A stretch of DNA of 64,000 nt, taken from an uncultured Lachnospiraceae bacterium (GTDB taxonomy: Bacteria > Bacillota > Clostridia > Lachnospirales > Lachnospiraceae). The translations under genes were made by a program, and so were the position numbers. Shown in pieces: positions 31,507 through 41,034 of this stretch. Within the stretch, counting starts at the first letter, position 1; every line of letters starts with the position of its first letter. The notes under the pieces are model-generated. The model worked only from the letters and a program-made list of their open reading frames with translations. It searched no databases and had not been told where the DNA came from. The stretch is taken from NCBI GenBank assembly GCA_900542015.1, contig UQLY01000008.1, positions 62,001-126,000 of the forward strand, written 5' to 3'.

Positions 31507-32633
31507 ACTGCATTTCCTTCCCTTCCAAATATTTGCTGATATCCGTAGCGAAAAGGTCCCGCCGCCTTCTTCCTGTTGGGACAGTCAACCCTGGTGCAGT
31601 CCGCGCAAATATCGGCGCACGCTGCATTTTTCTCATCTGACAATTCCGTCATAAAAACAACTGTTTTTTGCGGCGTCATGGCAAGCGCCTCGTTGCAGGA
31701 CACCTCCCCAACTCCCATCCTTTCCAACAGCTTCGGCACCTCTTTCATCTGCTCTTCGTCAAAAAAGCGCAGCCTGCCCGGATATTTCTTTTCTCTCTCA
31801 TAGAATTGCGCTCCGAACAGCTCATACGCCCGGCGCAAAATCCCCATGGCGAAGCAATCCGCCGCATACGCCTGCAGCAATTCTCCTTTTGTTTCATACA
31901 GCGTCGTCATTTCGTCATAGGCGCTGCCAATTGTCATAACAGCCGTAATTTCATTTTGTTCCCGCAAATACCAGACCTTAACCGAAGCTTCTGCCTCCCG
32001 CTCGTCGCTTCCGTAAAAATCCGTCCACACTTTCAGGCAGGCATCCAGGTCCGACTCCCGAAAATGCGCCTGCTTTAAAAAGAGACGGAAATCCTCTACG
32101 GATACCTTTACAGCGTAGGTTAAAAACCGCGCCTGTGTCCAAACGGCTCCGATCGCCTCTCTCCAGACCGCCGTCAGCTTCTCCAGCGAATACGCCGCGT
32201 TTGCCGGGCTGGTGGACGGCAGTACGACGCACTCCTTCCCCGTCACGGGTTGTATATACTTCCGATAAAATCTCTCCGCCGTTTTTCCGTTTACAAAGAC
32301 CGTTTTTACCTTTGTCTTTTGCAACAGCCCCGGAATATCCGCCGTGACCACATTTTTAATACTGCTGTCGCTGGAGCCCCTGATATCGCATTCCTCAATC
32401 ACGTCCCAGACCGCCACGCAGGAATCCAACAGCATTTTTTTCTTTTCCGCTATGGTCGCGGGCGTTTCCTTTCCCAAAACGGCGGACAACACCTTCCAAA
32501 AGCGGTTTTGCGGGTGCCCGTAATAAAACCCGTTTTCTCTGGATTTTACGGAAGGAAGGCTCCCCAATATGAGGATTTCCGAATTTTCATCGCAGACCGG
32601 CTCAAACGGCTGCTTAATATGCGTATATTCCAT
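31491..32633 (-). CDS. DNA-deoxyinosine glycosylase fused to MetH-activation-like domain
   Basis: Residues 1-165 match the uracil/hypoxanthine DNA glycosylase superfamily: LILGSLPSVKSRENGFYYGHPQNRFW and STSPANAAYS. Residues 170-380 look like a clostridial B12-dependent methionine synthase activation-type protein: VMTIGSAYDEMTTLY, LLQAYAADCFAMGILRRAYE, GVGEVSCNEALAMTPQKTVVFM, and a final C-x2-C-x4-C (CADCTRVDCPNRKK). The frame is continuous with no stop between them. Base-excision repair and corrinoid reactivation are not an expected pair; the fusion may be real or an in-frame gene join. It overlaps cobA. Confidence 0.75.
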   Translation of the reverse strand: MEYTHIKQPFEPVCDENSEILILGSLPSVKSRENGFYYGHPQNRFWKVLSAVLGKETPATIAEKKKMLLDSCVAVWDVIEECDIRGSSDSSIKNVVTADIPGLLQKTKVKTVFVNGKTAERFYRKYIQPVTGKECVVLPSTSPANAAYSLEKLTAVWREAIGAVWTQARFLTYAVKVSVEDFRLFLKQAHFRESDLDACLKVWTDFYGSDEREAEASVKVWYLREQNEITAVMTIGSAYDEMTTLYETKGELLQAYAADCFAMGILRRAYELFGAQFYEREKKYPGRLRFFDEEQMKEVPKLLERMGVGEVSCNEALAMTPQKTVVFMTELSDEKNAACADICADCTRVDCPNRKKAAGPFRYGYQQIFGREGNAVWRKD

Positions 32634-32817
32634 GTCCGAGACTCCTTTGACTGCTCCTCTTTATTTTTATCACTCATTCTATCACATATTATTTATCATA
32701 TCACATTTCCCGGCAAATACGAAATCTAAAGGAACTATAAAACACAGAATATTCATTTGCATTTTCCGTATAAATCAACTAAACTGTAATAATAGAGAAC
32801 AGAAAGGAGTTTTTGCG

Positions 32818-33519
32818 ATGTCCTTTATTTCTTTTTCTCATGTCCGTAAAGATTATCAGATGGGCGAAGTGATTATTCAGGCATTGAACGATGTCAATTT
32901 TGAAATTGAAAAAGGCGAACTAACGGTTATCCTCGGTTCCTCGGGAGCCGGCAAGACAACCGCTCTCAATATCCTTGGCGGGATGGATACCGCCACCGAC
33001 GGCAGCGTACTGGTGGACGGCGTGGATTTAACCGCCTGCAACAAAAAAGCGCTGACCAGGTACCGCCGGGAAGATATCGGATTCGTCTTCCAGTTTTATA
33101 ACCTGGTACCCAATCTGACCGCTTTGGAAAATGTGGAATTGGCGGCGCAGATCTGCAAAGATTCCCTGGACGCCGCAGCCGTTTTAGAAAAGGTCGGTCT
33201 GAAGGATCGTATGTCCAATTTTCCGGCGCAGTTATCAGGCGGCGAACAACAGCGCGTCGCGATTGCCCGAGCAATCGCCAAGAACCCCAAGCTGCTGTTG
33301 TGCGACGAGCCCACCGGCGCTTTGGATTATGCCACAGGCAAACAGATCCTTCAATTATTGCAGGATACCTGCCGCCGTGAAAATATGACGGTGTTAATCA
33401 TTACCCACAATTCCGCGCTGGCGCCCATGGCTGATAAGGTCATCCGCTTTAAAAGCGGAAAGGTTACCGACATTACCGTCAACCCGTCGCCTACCCCCAT
33501 TGCGGAAATCGAATGGTAA
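32818..33519 (+). CDS. ABC transporter ATPase (LolD/MacB type), without adjacent permease
   Basis: The 233-residue ATPase has Walker [11 protein letters not shown]-loop VFQFYNLV, signature LSGGEQQR and Walker [16 protein letters not shown] 32818 has AAAGGAG upstream; the longer frame upstream is non-homologous. These ATPases normally sit beside an FtsX-like permease, but the next gene encodes a small Thr-rich membrane protein. It may serve a permease elsewhere. Confidence 0.87.
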   Translation: MSFISFSHVRKDYQMGEVIIQALNDVNFEIEKGELTVILGSSGAGKTTALNILGGMDTATDGSVLVDGVDLTACNKKALTRYRREDIGFVFQFYNLVPNLTALENVELAAQICKDSLDAAAVLEKVGLKDRMSNFPAQLSGGEQQRVAIARAIAKNPKLLLCDEPTGALDYATGKQILQLLQDTCRRENMTVLIITHNSALAPMADKVIRFKSGKVTDITVNPSPTPIAEIEW

Positions 33520-33613
33520 AACCGGGCGGTGCCTCCGTAAACGCTTTGCAGCGTTATAGAAAAACAATAAACAGCGGACTCTTTCAGTCCGTAACAGAAA
33601 GGAAATTCCGATC

Positions 33614-33970
33614 ATGAGTCAGGAAAAGGTAAACAAATACAAAGAAGAAAAGAAAAACAGAAAGGCACGGCTGGAAAAAGAAAAGAAGCATAAGAAATTC
33701 TGGAAAATTTTCGGTCCCGTACTTGCCGTTCTCGTAGTTGCCGCTATCGGCGCAGGCATTTACTATATTCCCAGGCTGACCAACAAGGCGGCACAACAGC
33801 AAAGCGCCCAGGAAATCGATATGGACGCGTTAATGGAAATGCTCAATTCCTCCGTCTCCGGCAACACTACCGACGGTACCGGCACCGACACTACCGGCAC
33901 TACTGGCGACACCACCGACACAACCACACCGACAGCCGGCGAAACAACCGCACCCGAAACCGCCGAATAA
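33614..33970 (+). CDS. Small membrane-anchored protein with Thr-rich tail
   Basis: The 118-residue protein has a very basic N-terminus (Lys/Glu-rich, residues 3-29), one membrane segment (IFGPVLAVLVVAAIGAGIYY, about 33-52), a short Gln/Asp linker and a low-complexity extracellular tail of Thr, Gly, Asp and Pro. It would be an N-in anchored surface protein. It follows the orphan ATPase by 94 nt. Function unknown. Confidence 0.65.
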   Translation: MSQEKVNKYKEEKKNRKARLEKEKKHKKFWKIFGPVLAVLVVAAIGAGIYYIPRLTNKAAQQQSAQEIDMDALMEMLNSSVSGNTTDGTGTDTTGTTGDTTDTTTPTAGETTAPETAE

Positions 33971-34059
33971 CTGCATCAACAGCCACCAAATAGCCAAACG
34001 GCTACAGCCTTTACACGAATCAGACAAGCACCAAAAAAACACGGCTGTCGCAATGTAGC

Positions 34060-34188
34060 AAAAAACGGTATCTGTTAAAGGAAACCTTTATAAAAACGCC
34101 GGTGCTTAATCCGCGTATTTTGCGGATTTATGCACCGCTGCGTTTTTGTAGAGCGAAAGCGCGTTTCCTTTAACAGATACCGTTTTTT
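34060..34188. repeat. 129-nt near-perfect hairpin between convergent genes
   Basis: A perfect 26-bp outer inverted repeat (34060-34085 with 34163-34188) carries A6 and T6 at its ends and encloses three inner stems: AAAACGC/GCGTTTT, GGTGC/GCACC and ATCCGC/GCGGAT. It lies between the Thr-rich protein gene and the convergent GH5 gene and can act as a terminator in both directions. Its length is unusual for a simple terminator; a small MITE-like element is an alternative. Confidence 0.85.
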
Positions 34189-34217
34189 CTAAATGCAGCG
34201 TTTTCTTCTGCCATCTA

Positions 34218-35450
34218 TTACTGCTTCAGCACATCTAAATACCAAAGCGCCTCATCCGACAGATCCTCGTTCGTGAATCCGCTGGACTTGGTACAATCGG
34301 GTTTGAAGAACGCCGATGATTCGTCTTTGTTGGAAAGATTCCAGATACAGTAGCTGATGCCGTTCTGATCCATCAGATCAATCCATTTATTCGCTTCTTC
34401 CACGTTGATCGCACCGTTGCCGGACGCGTCGCAAATCCCAAATTCACTGACAAAAATCGGAAGTCCCTGGTTATAAGCGTTCTGTAAGGTGTTCCTCAAA
34501 TCGTCTCTGTGGGTATCCGCATAGAAATGGAGCACATACATCAAATTGTCGTATCCGGTAATCGGGTCCGCCGCCGCCTCATTTACAAACTGCGACCAGT
34601 TGGGCGTTCCCACCAGTATCAGCGCATCCTGATCCTTTTCCCTGATAACCGGGATCACTTCATTGGCATAAGTCTTAATATCGTTCCAGCTTGCGCCGCT
34701 GTTAGGTTCGTTGCAGATCTCATAGATCACGTTGTCATAGCCCTGGTAGCGCTCCGCCATTTCCGCGAAAAATTTCTTTGCTTCTTCCTTATTCTGCAAC
34801 GGATTGCTGTCGCTTAAAATATGCCAGTCAATGATCACATACATGCCCAGATTAGTCGCGTGATTGACGCCCTCTCCAATGACATTTTTCAGGGTCTGCT
34901 TATTATTCTCATCGCCCACGCAATATCCGTTGTACTCCGCAGTATACATGGCAAGTCTGACGACCTCCACGTTCCACTCGTCCCGCATCTGTCTGAAAAA
35001 GTCCTCGTTTACATATTGGGGATACCATGACAGCCCGTGGGTACTGACCCCTTTCAACTGTACCTGATTGCCGTTTTTGTCCGTCAATCTGTTTCCCTTT
35101 ACCTGTAGCGCTCCATAGCGCTCAACCGGTGTTCCATTCATCGCTGCACCCTCCGCTTTCGTTTTTTGTTCATTGACATCTGTGTCATTTTCACTGCCAT
35201 CCCGGGAATTTCCCTGACCGCCGTTATTCGTTTCCGCTTCGGCTTCCGCCTCATTTGATTCTTCCGTTTTGTTTTCCCCCGAAGCACCGTCCTGATCAGA
35301 AGCCGCCGCGTCCCCACTCTCTGCGGTCCCGGCGCCGTTTACCGGCGCCCCCATCTTTTGCTGTATCGTCATTCCGGCAATCACACCTATGGCGCCCATA
35401 AGCAATGCCGCAAGCACCGCGATAATGACCCAATACTTTTTATTCTGCAT
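34218..35450 (-). CDS. Membrane-anchored GH5 endoglucanase-type glycoside hydrolase
   Basis: The 410-residue protein has an N-terminal anchor (YWVIIAVLAALLMGAIGVIA), a Ser/Glu/Asn-rich linker to about residue 105, then a GH5 catalytic domain starting LQVKGNRLTDKNGNQVQLKG. The acid/base Glu is in YEICNEPN and the nucleophile Glu in FVSEFGICD; the C-terminus contains YCIWNLSNKDESSAF. GH5 subfamily 2-like enzymes cleave beta-1,4-glucans. It stands alone, ending before the long hairpin. Confidence 0.9.
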   Translation of the reverse strand: MQNKKYWVIIAVLAALLMGAIGVIAGMTIQQKMGAPVNGAGTAESGDAAASDQDGASGENKTEESNEAEAEAETNNGGQGNSRDGSENDTDVNEQKTKAEGAAMNGTPVERYGALQVKGNRLTDKNGNQVQLKGVSTHGLSWYPQYVNEDFFRQMRDEWNVEVVRLAMYTAEYNGYCVGDENNKQTLKNVIGEGVNHATNLGMYVIIDWHILSDSNPLQNKEEAKKFFAEMAERYQGYDNVIYEICNEPNSGASWNDIKTYANEVIPVIREKDQDALILVGTPNWSQFVNEAAADPITGYDNLMYVLHFYADTHRDDLRNTLQNAYNQGLPIFVSEFGICDASGNGAINVEEANKWIDLMDQNGISYCIWNLSNKDESSAFFKPDCTKSSGFTNEDLSDEALWYLDVLKQ

Positions 35451-35471
35451 CCTCCCCCGCCTTTCCTGCTA

Positions 35472-38400
35472 TTATTTAAAGTATGCGACGCCGGATTCAA
35501 AGATCTTCATATCCTGCTCTCCGTAAATATTGATTGCCACTGCGTCGTCGCGTCTCTCAGAATGCGCCATTTTGCCAAGGCACCTTCCGTCGGGAGAGGT
35601 AATGCCTTCGATCGCGCTGTAAGAGCCGTTGATATTCCATTCCTCATCCATGGATACGTTACCGTCAAAGTCCGCATACTGGGTCGCAACCTGACCGTTT
35701 GCAAACAGCTTATCGATCCATTCTTTCGGCGCTACAAAGCGTCCTTCTCCGTGGGACGCCGGGTTTACATAAGTTTTGCCCAGCTCCGCGCCCGCAAGCC
35801 ACGGCGATTTATTGGTCACAACTTTGGTATACACCATTTTGGAAATATGACGGTTAATCGTATTGAAGGTCAGTGTCGGAGAATCCTCCTTCTGTCCCAC
35901 GATTTCCCCATAGGGCACCAGTCCCAGCTTAATCAGCGCCTGGAAACCGTTGCAGATGCCCAGCGCAAGACCGTCTCTTTCCTGCAGCAGCTTCATAACC
36001 GCTTCCTTAATCTTCTCATTTTGGAACGCGGTAGCAAAGAATTTCGCGCTGCCGTCGGGCTCGTCGCCTGCGGAAAAACCGCCGGGGAACATAATGATCT
36101 GCGCCTGACCGATAGCTTTTTCAAATTCATCCACGGAAGCACGGATATCGTCCGCCGTAATATTTCTGAATACCTTTGTTACCACATCGGCTCCCGCTCT
36201 TTCAAAAGCTCTGGTGCTGTCATATTCACAGTTCGTACCGGGAAACAGCGGAATAAATACCGTAGGTCTCGCAACTTTATGTTTGCATACATATATGTCG
36301 CCAGTGTCATAAAGTTTGGTTTCAACAGGCTCCGTTCCTTTGACCGCCCTGGTAGGGAATACCTTCTCCAGTTTGGAAGTCCATGCGGATAACGCCTCTT
36401 CTTCGCTGACGCTTTCTCCCTGTCCCTCAAAGCGGAAGCCGCTTTCCGCCACTTCGCCTACGACCGCATAAGGGATCTTGATCTCATCCATGAGTCCTGC
36501 AGGCACTTCGGCAAGAATATTTCCAAGCTGGTTGCAAAACAGATCTCTTACCGAAAGCGCCGCGTCAAACGCAACGCCCAACTTGTTACCGAACGCCATC
36601 TTCGCCGCCGCTGCCGCGTAGCCCTTGGAGTCCAGCGTATAAGCGGAAACAATTGTTTTATTTTGAATGAGCTTAGCAATCTCATCATACAGCGCGCAAA
36701 CCTTATCATAGACAGGCAGGTCGTATTCATCTTTCTCAATCCGGAAAGCAATGAGTTTATTGCCCGCTTTCTTCAATTCCGGCGTGATGACTTCCGGATA
36801 TTTCGCTACATCTACAGCAAATGACACGAGTGTCGGAGGTACGTCAATATCATTAAACGTGCCGGACATACTGTCTTTGCCGCCGATACTCGGCAGTCCA
36901 AAACCAAGCTGCGCGTCAAAAGCGCCTAACAGCGCCGCAAACGGCTGGCTCCAGCGGTGCTTGTCCTCCGTCATTCTGCGGAAGTATTCCTGGAACGTGA
37001 AACGCACCTTTTTATAATCGCCGCCTGCCGCAACAATCTTACTCAGGGATTCCAATACTGCATAAACCGCGCCGTGATAAGGGCTCCAGCTCGATAAGTA
37101 CGGATCAAAGCCATAGCTCATCATCGTAACGGTCTCGGTCTTTCCTTTTAATAAGGGCAGCTTCGCAACCATGGTCTGGGTTTCCGTCAACTGATATTTG
37201 CCGCCGTAAGGCATATAGACGCTCGCCGCCCCGATGGAGGAGTCAAACATTTCCACAAGCCCCTTCTGGCTGCACACATTTAAGTCGTTTAAGGTCTTTA
37301 AGAACGCTTCCTTCACATCCTGCTTTTCTTCTACGGCGTCCGCCACAGCGGGAATCGCGATTTTATCAAAATAATTATCTTCCTTTTTCGGCATGTCAAC
37401 GGCAACGTCCGTCTCCTGATGCGCTCCGTTGGTATCCAAAAAGGCTCTTGCGATATTGACAATCTCTTTGCCTCTCCATTTCAGTACCAGTCTGGGCTCC
37501 TTTGTTACGACCGCAACCTCCACAGCCTCCAGATTTTCCTGCGCCGCATAGTCCAAAAATTGTTTTACGTCCTTAGGATCGACTACCACAGCCATACGCT
37601 CCTGGGATTCGGAAATGGCAAGCTCCGTTCCGTCCAGACCTGCGTATTTCTTGGGAACCTTGTCCAGATCCACCACAAGACCGTCGGCAAGCTCGCCGAT
37701 GGCAACGGAAACGCCGCCCGCGCCGAAATCGTTACATTTTTTAATCAGTCTGCTGACTTCCTCTCTCCGGAACAGTCTCTGGATCTTGCGCTCCGTAGGC
37801 GCATTTCCTTTTTGTACTTCGGCTCCGCAGGTCTCAATAGACGCTTCCGTATGGACTTTGGAAGATCCTGTCGCGCCGCCGCAGCCGTCGCGTCCGGTTC
37901 TGCCGCCCAAAAGAATGATGATATCGCCCGGATCAGAATTTTCACGGATCACGTTCTTTCTGGGCGCCGCGCCCATAACCGCACCGATTTCCATCCTCTT
38001 CGCCACATAGTCGGGATGATACAGCTCTTTTACATATCCCGTAGCAAGCCCGATCTGGTTGCCATAGGAAGAATAACCGCTCGCCGCGCCTCTGACCAGT
38101 TTTTTCTGGGATAACTTGCCTTTTAATGTATCCTTGACGGGAACGGTGGGATCAGCCGCGCCGGTAATACGCATCGCCTGATATACATAGCCGCGCCCGG
38201 AAAGGGGATCGCGGATCGCGCCGCCCAAACAGGTCGCCGCCCCGCCGAAGGGCTCGATTTCCGTAGGATGATTGTGGGTTTCGTTTTTGAAAAATACCAG
38301 CCACTCCTCGGTTTTGCCGTCGATCTCAACGGGTACTACGATAGAGCAGGCGTTGATCTCGTCGGATTCCTCCAGATCCTGCAGCTTGCCCTCTTTTTTC

Positions 38401-39257
38401 AACTTCCGCATTGCCATCAGAGCCAGATCCATCAGGCAGGGGAATTTATCTTCCCTTCCCTTGAAGATCTCCTCCCGCGCCGCCAGATACTCTTCATAGG
38501 ACTTCTCGATCGGCGCCTTATAATAACCGTCCTCGATTTCCACATTTTTTAATTCCGTGGAAAAGGTCGTGTGGCGGCAATGATCGGACCAGTAGGTATC
38601 CAGCACACGGATTTCCGTCATGGACGGTTCCCTGTGCTCCTCATTTTTATAATAATTCTGTATATGAAGAAAATCCTGAAAGGTCATGGCGAGGGAAAGA
38701 GAAACATATAATTCCTTCAGCGCGCTCTCATCCATAGCACAAAAACCGTCAAAAATCTTAACATCCGCAGGCTCTTCAAACGCCGTTACCAGCGTTTCCG
38801 GCTTTACCAGATCCGTTTCCCTGGAATCCACCGGGTTAATACAATAAGCCTTAATCTCCGCAAACTCTTCATCGGAAATCGTTCCCGACAGCAGATAGGT
38901 TACGGCGGTTTTGATAATCGGCTCCTCGTCTTCTTTTAAAAACTTCACGCACTGCATCGCCGAATCGGCTCTCTGGTCGAACTGTCCCGGCAGATATTCA
39001 ACACTGAACGTCCTTTCCCCGGGCTTTATCTCAAATTGCTCCCTGTAAAGGATATCCACCGGCGGCTCCGAAAAAATCGTCCGGCATGCCTTTTCAAAAA
39101 CCTCGTCGGATAAGTTCTCTACGTCATATCTGATAAAAACTCTGACACCCGTAAGCCCTCCGATTCCAAGATAGCTTTTTAACTCCTCCTGCAGCTCTTT
39201 TGCTTTTACCGCAAAGGCATCCTTCTTTTCCACGTAAATACGTTTTACATTTGCCAT
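35472..39257 (-). CDS. purL: Phosphoribosylformylglycinamidine synthase, single-chain
   Basis: The 1261-residue enzyme converts FGAR to FGAM in purine synthesis. The order is an N-terminal PurS-like part, two AIR-synthase-like halves (NHPTEIEPFGGAATCLGG; GGKDSMSGTF) and a C-terminal glutaminase with FPGGFSAGDEPDGSAKF, catalytic Cys in LGICNGFQALIKLG and the final SHGEGRF. This is the long eukaryote/enterobacteria-like form common in Lachnospiraceae. No other purine gene or purine riboswitch is adjacent. Confidence 0.95.
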   Translation of the reverse strand: MANVKRIYVEKKDAFAVKAKELQEELKSYLGIGGLTGVRVFIRYDVENLSDEVFEKACRTIFSEPPVDILYREQFEIKPGERTFSVEYLPGQFDQRADSAMQCVKFLKEDEEPIIKTAVTYLLSGTISDEEFAEIKAYCINPVDSRETDLVKPETLVTAFEEPADVKIFDGFCAMDESALKELYVSLSLAMTFQDFLHIQNYYKNEEHREPSMTEIRVLDTYWSDHCRHTTFSTELKNVEIEDGYYKAPIEKSYEEYLAAREEIFKGREDKFPCLMDLALMAMRKLKKEGKLQDLEESDEINACSIVVPVEIDGKTEEWLVFFKNETHNHPTEIEPFGGAATCLGGAIRDPLSGRGYVYQAMRITGAADPTVPVKDTLKGKLSQKKLVRGAASGYSSYGNQIGLATGYVKELYHPDYVAKRMEIGAVMGAAPRKNVIRENSDPGDIIILLGGRTGRDGCGGATGSSKVHTEASIETCGAEVQKGNAPTERKIQRLFRREEVSRLIKKCNDFGAGGVSVAIGELADGLVVDLDKVPKKYAGLDGTELAISESQERMAVVVDPKDVKQFLDYAAQENLEAVEVAVVTKEPRLVLKWRGKEIVNIARAFLDTNGAHQETDVAVDMPKKEDNYFDKIAIPAVADAVEEKQDVKEAFLKTLNDLNVCSQKGLVEMFDSSIGAASVYMPYGGKYQLTETQTMVAKLPLLKGKTETVTMMSYGFDPYLSSWSPYHGAVYAVLESLSKIVAAGGDYKKVRFTFQEYFRRMTEDKHRWSQPFAALLGAFDAQLGFGLPSIGGKDSMSGTFNDIDVPPTLVSFAVDVAKYPEVITPELKKAGNKLIAFRIEKDEYDLPVYDKVCALYDEIAKLIQNKTIVSAYTLDSKGYAAAAAKMAFGNKLGVAFDAALSVRDLFCNQLGNILAEVPAGLMDEIKIPYAVVGEVAESGFRFEGQGESVSEEEALSAWTSKLEKVFPTRAVKGTEPVETKLYDTGDIYVCKHKVARPTVFIPLFPGTNCEYDSTRAFERAGADVVTKVFRNITADDIRASVDEFEKAIGQAQIIMFPGGFSAGDEPDGSAKFFATAFQNEKIKEAVMKLLQERDGLALGICNGFQALIKLGLVPYGEIVGQKEDSPTLTFNTINRHISKMVYTKVVTNKSPWLAGAELGKTYVNPASHGEGRFVAPKEWIDKLFANGQVATQYADFDGNVSMDEEWNINGSYSAIEGITSPDGRCLGKMAHSERRDDAVAINIYGEQDMKIFESGVAYFK

Positions 39258-40069
39258 GATGCTTCCTCCGTCTTGTTTTCTTCCTACCAGCGATTTTGCT
39301 GATTTGCATACTATATTTATTATACAAGATTCAGCCCTTTTTTCAACTAAGAAGGAGGATTTTTTCTCCTTTCTTCCGCTTTCCGCCCTGATCGTTTTTT
39401 AACCGGCAATTCTTTCGGAACATATTTTTATAACGCATGTTTTTATTATATTTAGTGGTTTACAATAATTTTTTTGCTATATCTTGTTGCGGTGTTATGA
39501 AATCAGATTTTATCGGACTTTTCCTTTGGTTGACCCATAACTGTAAACTTTTTATACTTTTATGTATACTATATCTGGTGCTTATTTTGTGTCAAAATAT
39601 CAATATATAGATATTAGCTTTTATTTTTAGCATCCGGATCTGTAACCTGTTTTCCACTTTCCGCCGAATTTTTCAAAGAAAGCAGATACATTATTTCTAA
39701 AAACCAAAAACCGTCTTTTATGTCATAATTGTGTTGATTGATCCTTTTCTTGTGTCTATATAGTTTACATAATTTTTACTTTTTTTGACCAAATAGAACT
39801 ATATATTGTGTTTTTTGACTTTTTGCTTTTTATATATTGATTGCTATTTAATTTTATGTAAACTATAGTTATGTAAATTAAAATAGGTGTAAAAACGTCA
39901 ATTACGATCATCACTTCATGATAATCGCTTGAATATAACTTCGGACGGTTTCAAATTTATGATGTGAGAATTTTTGATCAGATTTTATGGTAGAAAAATA
40001 CACAGTCCCGTGATAAGATAGTCGTAACTAACCAAGTGACAAGTCAGAAGCGATCAAAAGGAGATTCCG
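39258..40069. other. AT-rich intergenic region with repeated TTTACATAA-type sites
   Basis: No gene is visible in these 812 nt. The region is clearly more AT-rich than its flanks. A 14-bp inverted repeat (TATAGTTTACATAA near 39764 and its complement near 39857) and several further TGTAAA/TTTACA copies are spread through 39.46-39.89 kb. Purl and the BAAT-type gene diverge from it, so it must hold both promoters; no riboswitch consensus was recognised. Confidence 0.5.
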
Positions 40070-40999
40070 ATGAAAAAATTATTTTTTGAAACAGAAAAAG
40101 ACGGCTTTTACGGTACCTATTATCCAAATCCAAAAGGCGCGGATTGCGCCGTGATCGGACTCTTTGGAGACGATCCCAATGATTATATGGCTAAATGCGG
40201 CGCTAAATGGCTGCACAAAAACAAGGTCAATGTGCTTTGTATGTCTCCGGGCAGGCATAACTACAGCCATGTCAACTGCCCGTTAGAAAGAATAGAAACG
40301 GCAATAAAGTGGCTGACGGCTCACGGCAACCGGAAAGTGGGTATTATGGAAATGAGTACGGCAGGAATGGAAGCGCTTGCCGCGGCGTCTTATTTTTCGG
40401 ATATCACGCTGACAGTCGGTCTGACCGCCAGTGATTTTGTATGGCAGGGCTTTGAGCAGGGCAAAAAAGACGGCTGCAAGGAATGGCCGGTACCCGGGAC
40501 GTCCACGCTTTCCTATCAGGGAAAGCCGCTTGCCTATATGCCTTTTGTTTACGGGCATCCTGTTTACTGGAAAAAGATAGAGGAAGAAACGAAAGGTTCC
40601 GGCGATTTTCTGCGATCAACACGCCTTTTTGCAGATTCTGAAAAAGACCGTGAGCATACAGAGGAAGAAATGATCAAAATTGAAAATATTAAGGACAAAC
40701 TGATTTTGCTCGGAGCTGACGACGACGGTCTGTGGGAAGCCGGAAAATATATCCGCCGTATGGACCGGCGGCTGCAGGAGCGCCCGCATGAATGTGAATA
40801 TGAAGCGGTCGCCTATGAACACGGAACGCATTTTATCCTGCCGGAATCAATGCTTCGGATGGCGCTGCCCGTCGGACTGAAATTCTTCCTTCGTTTTATG
40901 TTCCGTGCCGCGAAGGAATATCCGAAGGAATGCGAAGCCGCAAGAAAAGATGCGGACAGCAGGATTTCGGCGGCGCTGCATGAATGGACCGCGGCATAA
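40070..40999 (+). CDS. BAAT/acyl-CoA thioester hydrolase C-terminal-domain protein
   Basis: The 309-residue alpha/beta-hydrolase resembles the C-terminal domain of bile-acid-CoA:amino-acid N-acyltransferases and acyl-CoA thioesterases. The likely nucleophile is Ser96 in GIMEMSTAG, an altered elbow where the family has a GxSxG-type turn; an Asp lies in LLGADDDGLW and a His in YEHGTHFILP. AAAAGGAG precedes the ATG. Bile-acid deconjugation or transacylation is conceivable in a gut bacterium but not shown. Confidence 0.75.
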   Translation: MKKLFFETEKDGFYGTYYPNPKGADCAVIGLFGDDPNDYMAKCGAKWLHKNKVNVLCMSPGRHNYSHVNCPLERIETAIKWLTAHGNRKVGIMEMSTAGMEALAAASYFSDITLTVGLTASDFVWQGFEQGKKDGCKEWPVPGTSTLSYQGKPLAYMPFVYGHPVYWKKIEEETKGSGDFLRSTRLFADSEKDREHTEEEMIKIENIKDKLILLGADDDGLWEAGKYIRRMDRRLQERPHECEYEAVAYEHGTHFILPESMLRMALPVGLKFFLRFMFRAAKEYPKECEAARKDADSRISAALHEWTAA

Positions 41000-41034
41000 T
41001 TGCCGCGCGCCAAGCCGCCAAATTCCGCCGTCCG

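Noticed and set aside
32569..32817. N-terminal extension of the orphan ABC ATPase
   Set aside because: The extension overlaps the divergent glycosylase gene and has no homology; ATG 32818 has an AAAGGAG site.
39258..39480. Purine riboswitch before purL
   Set aside because: The conserved purine aptamer junction sequences were not seen.
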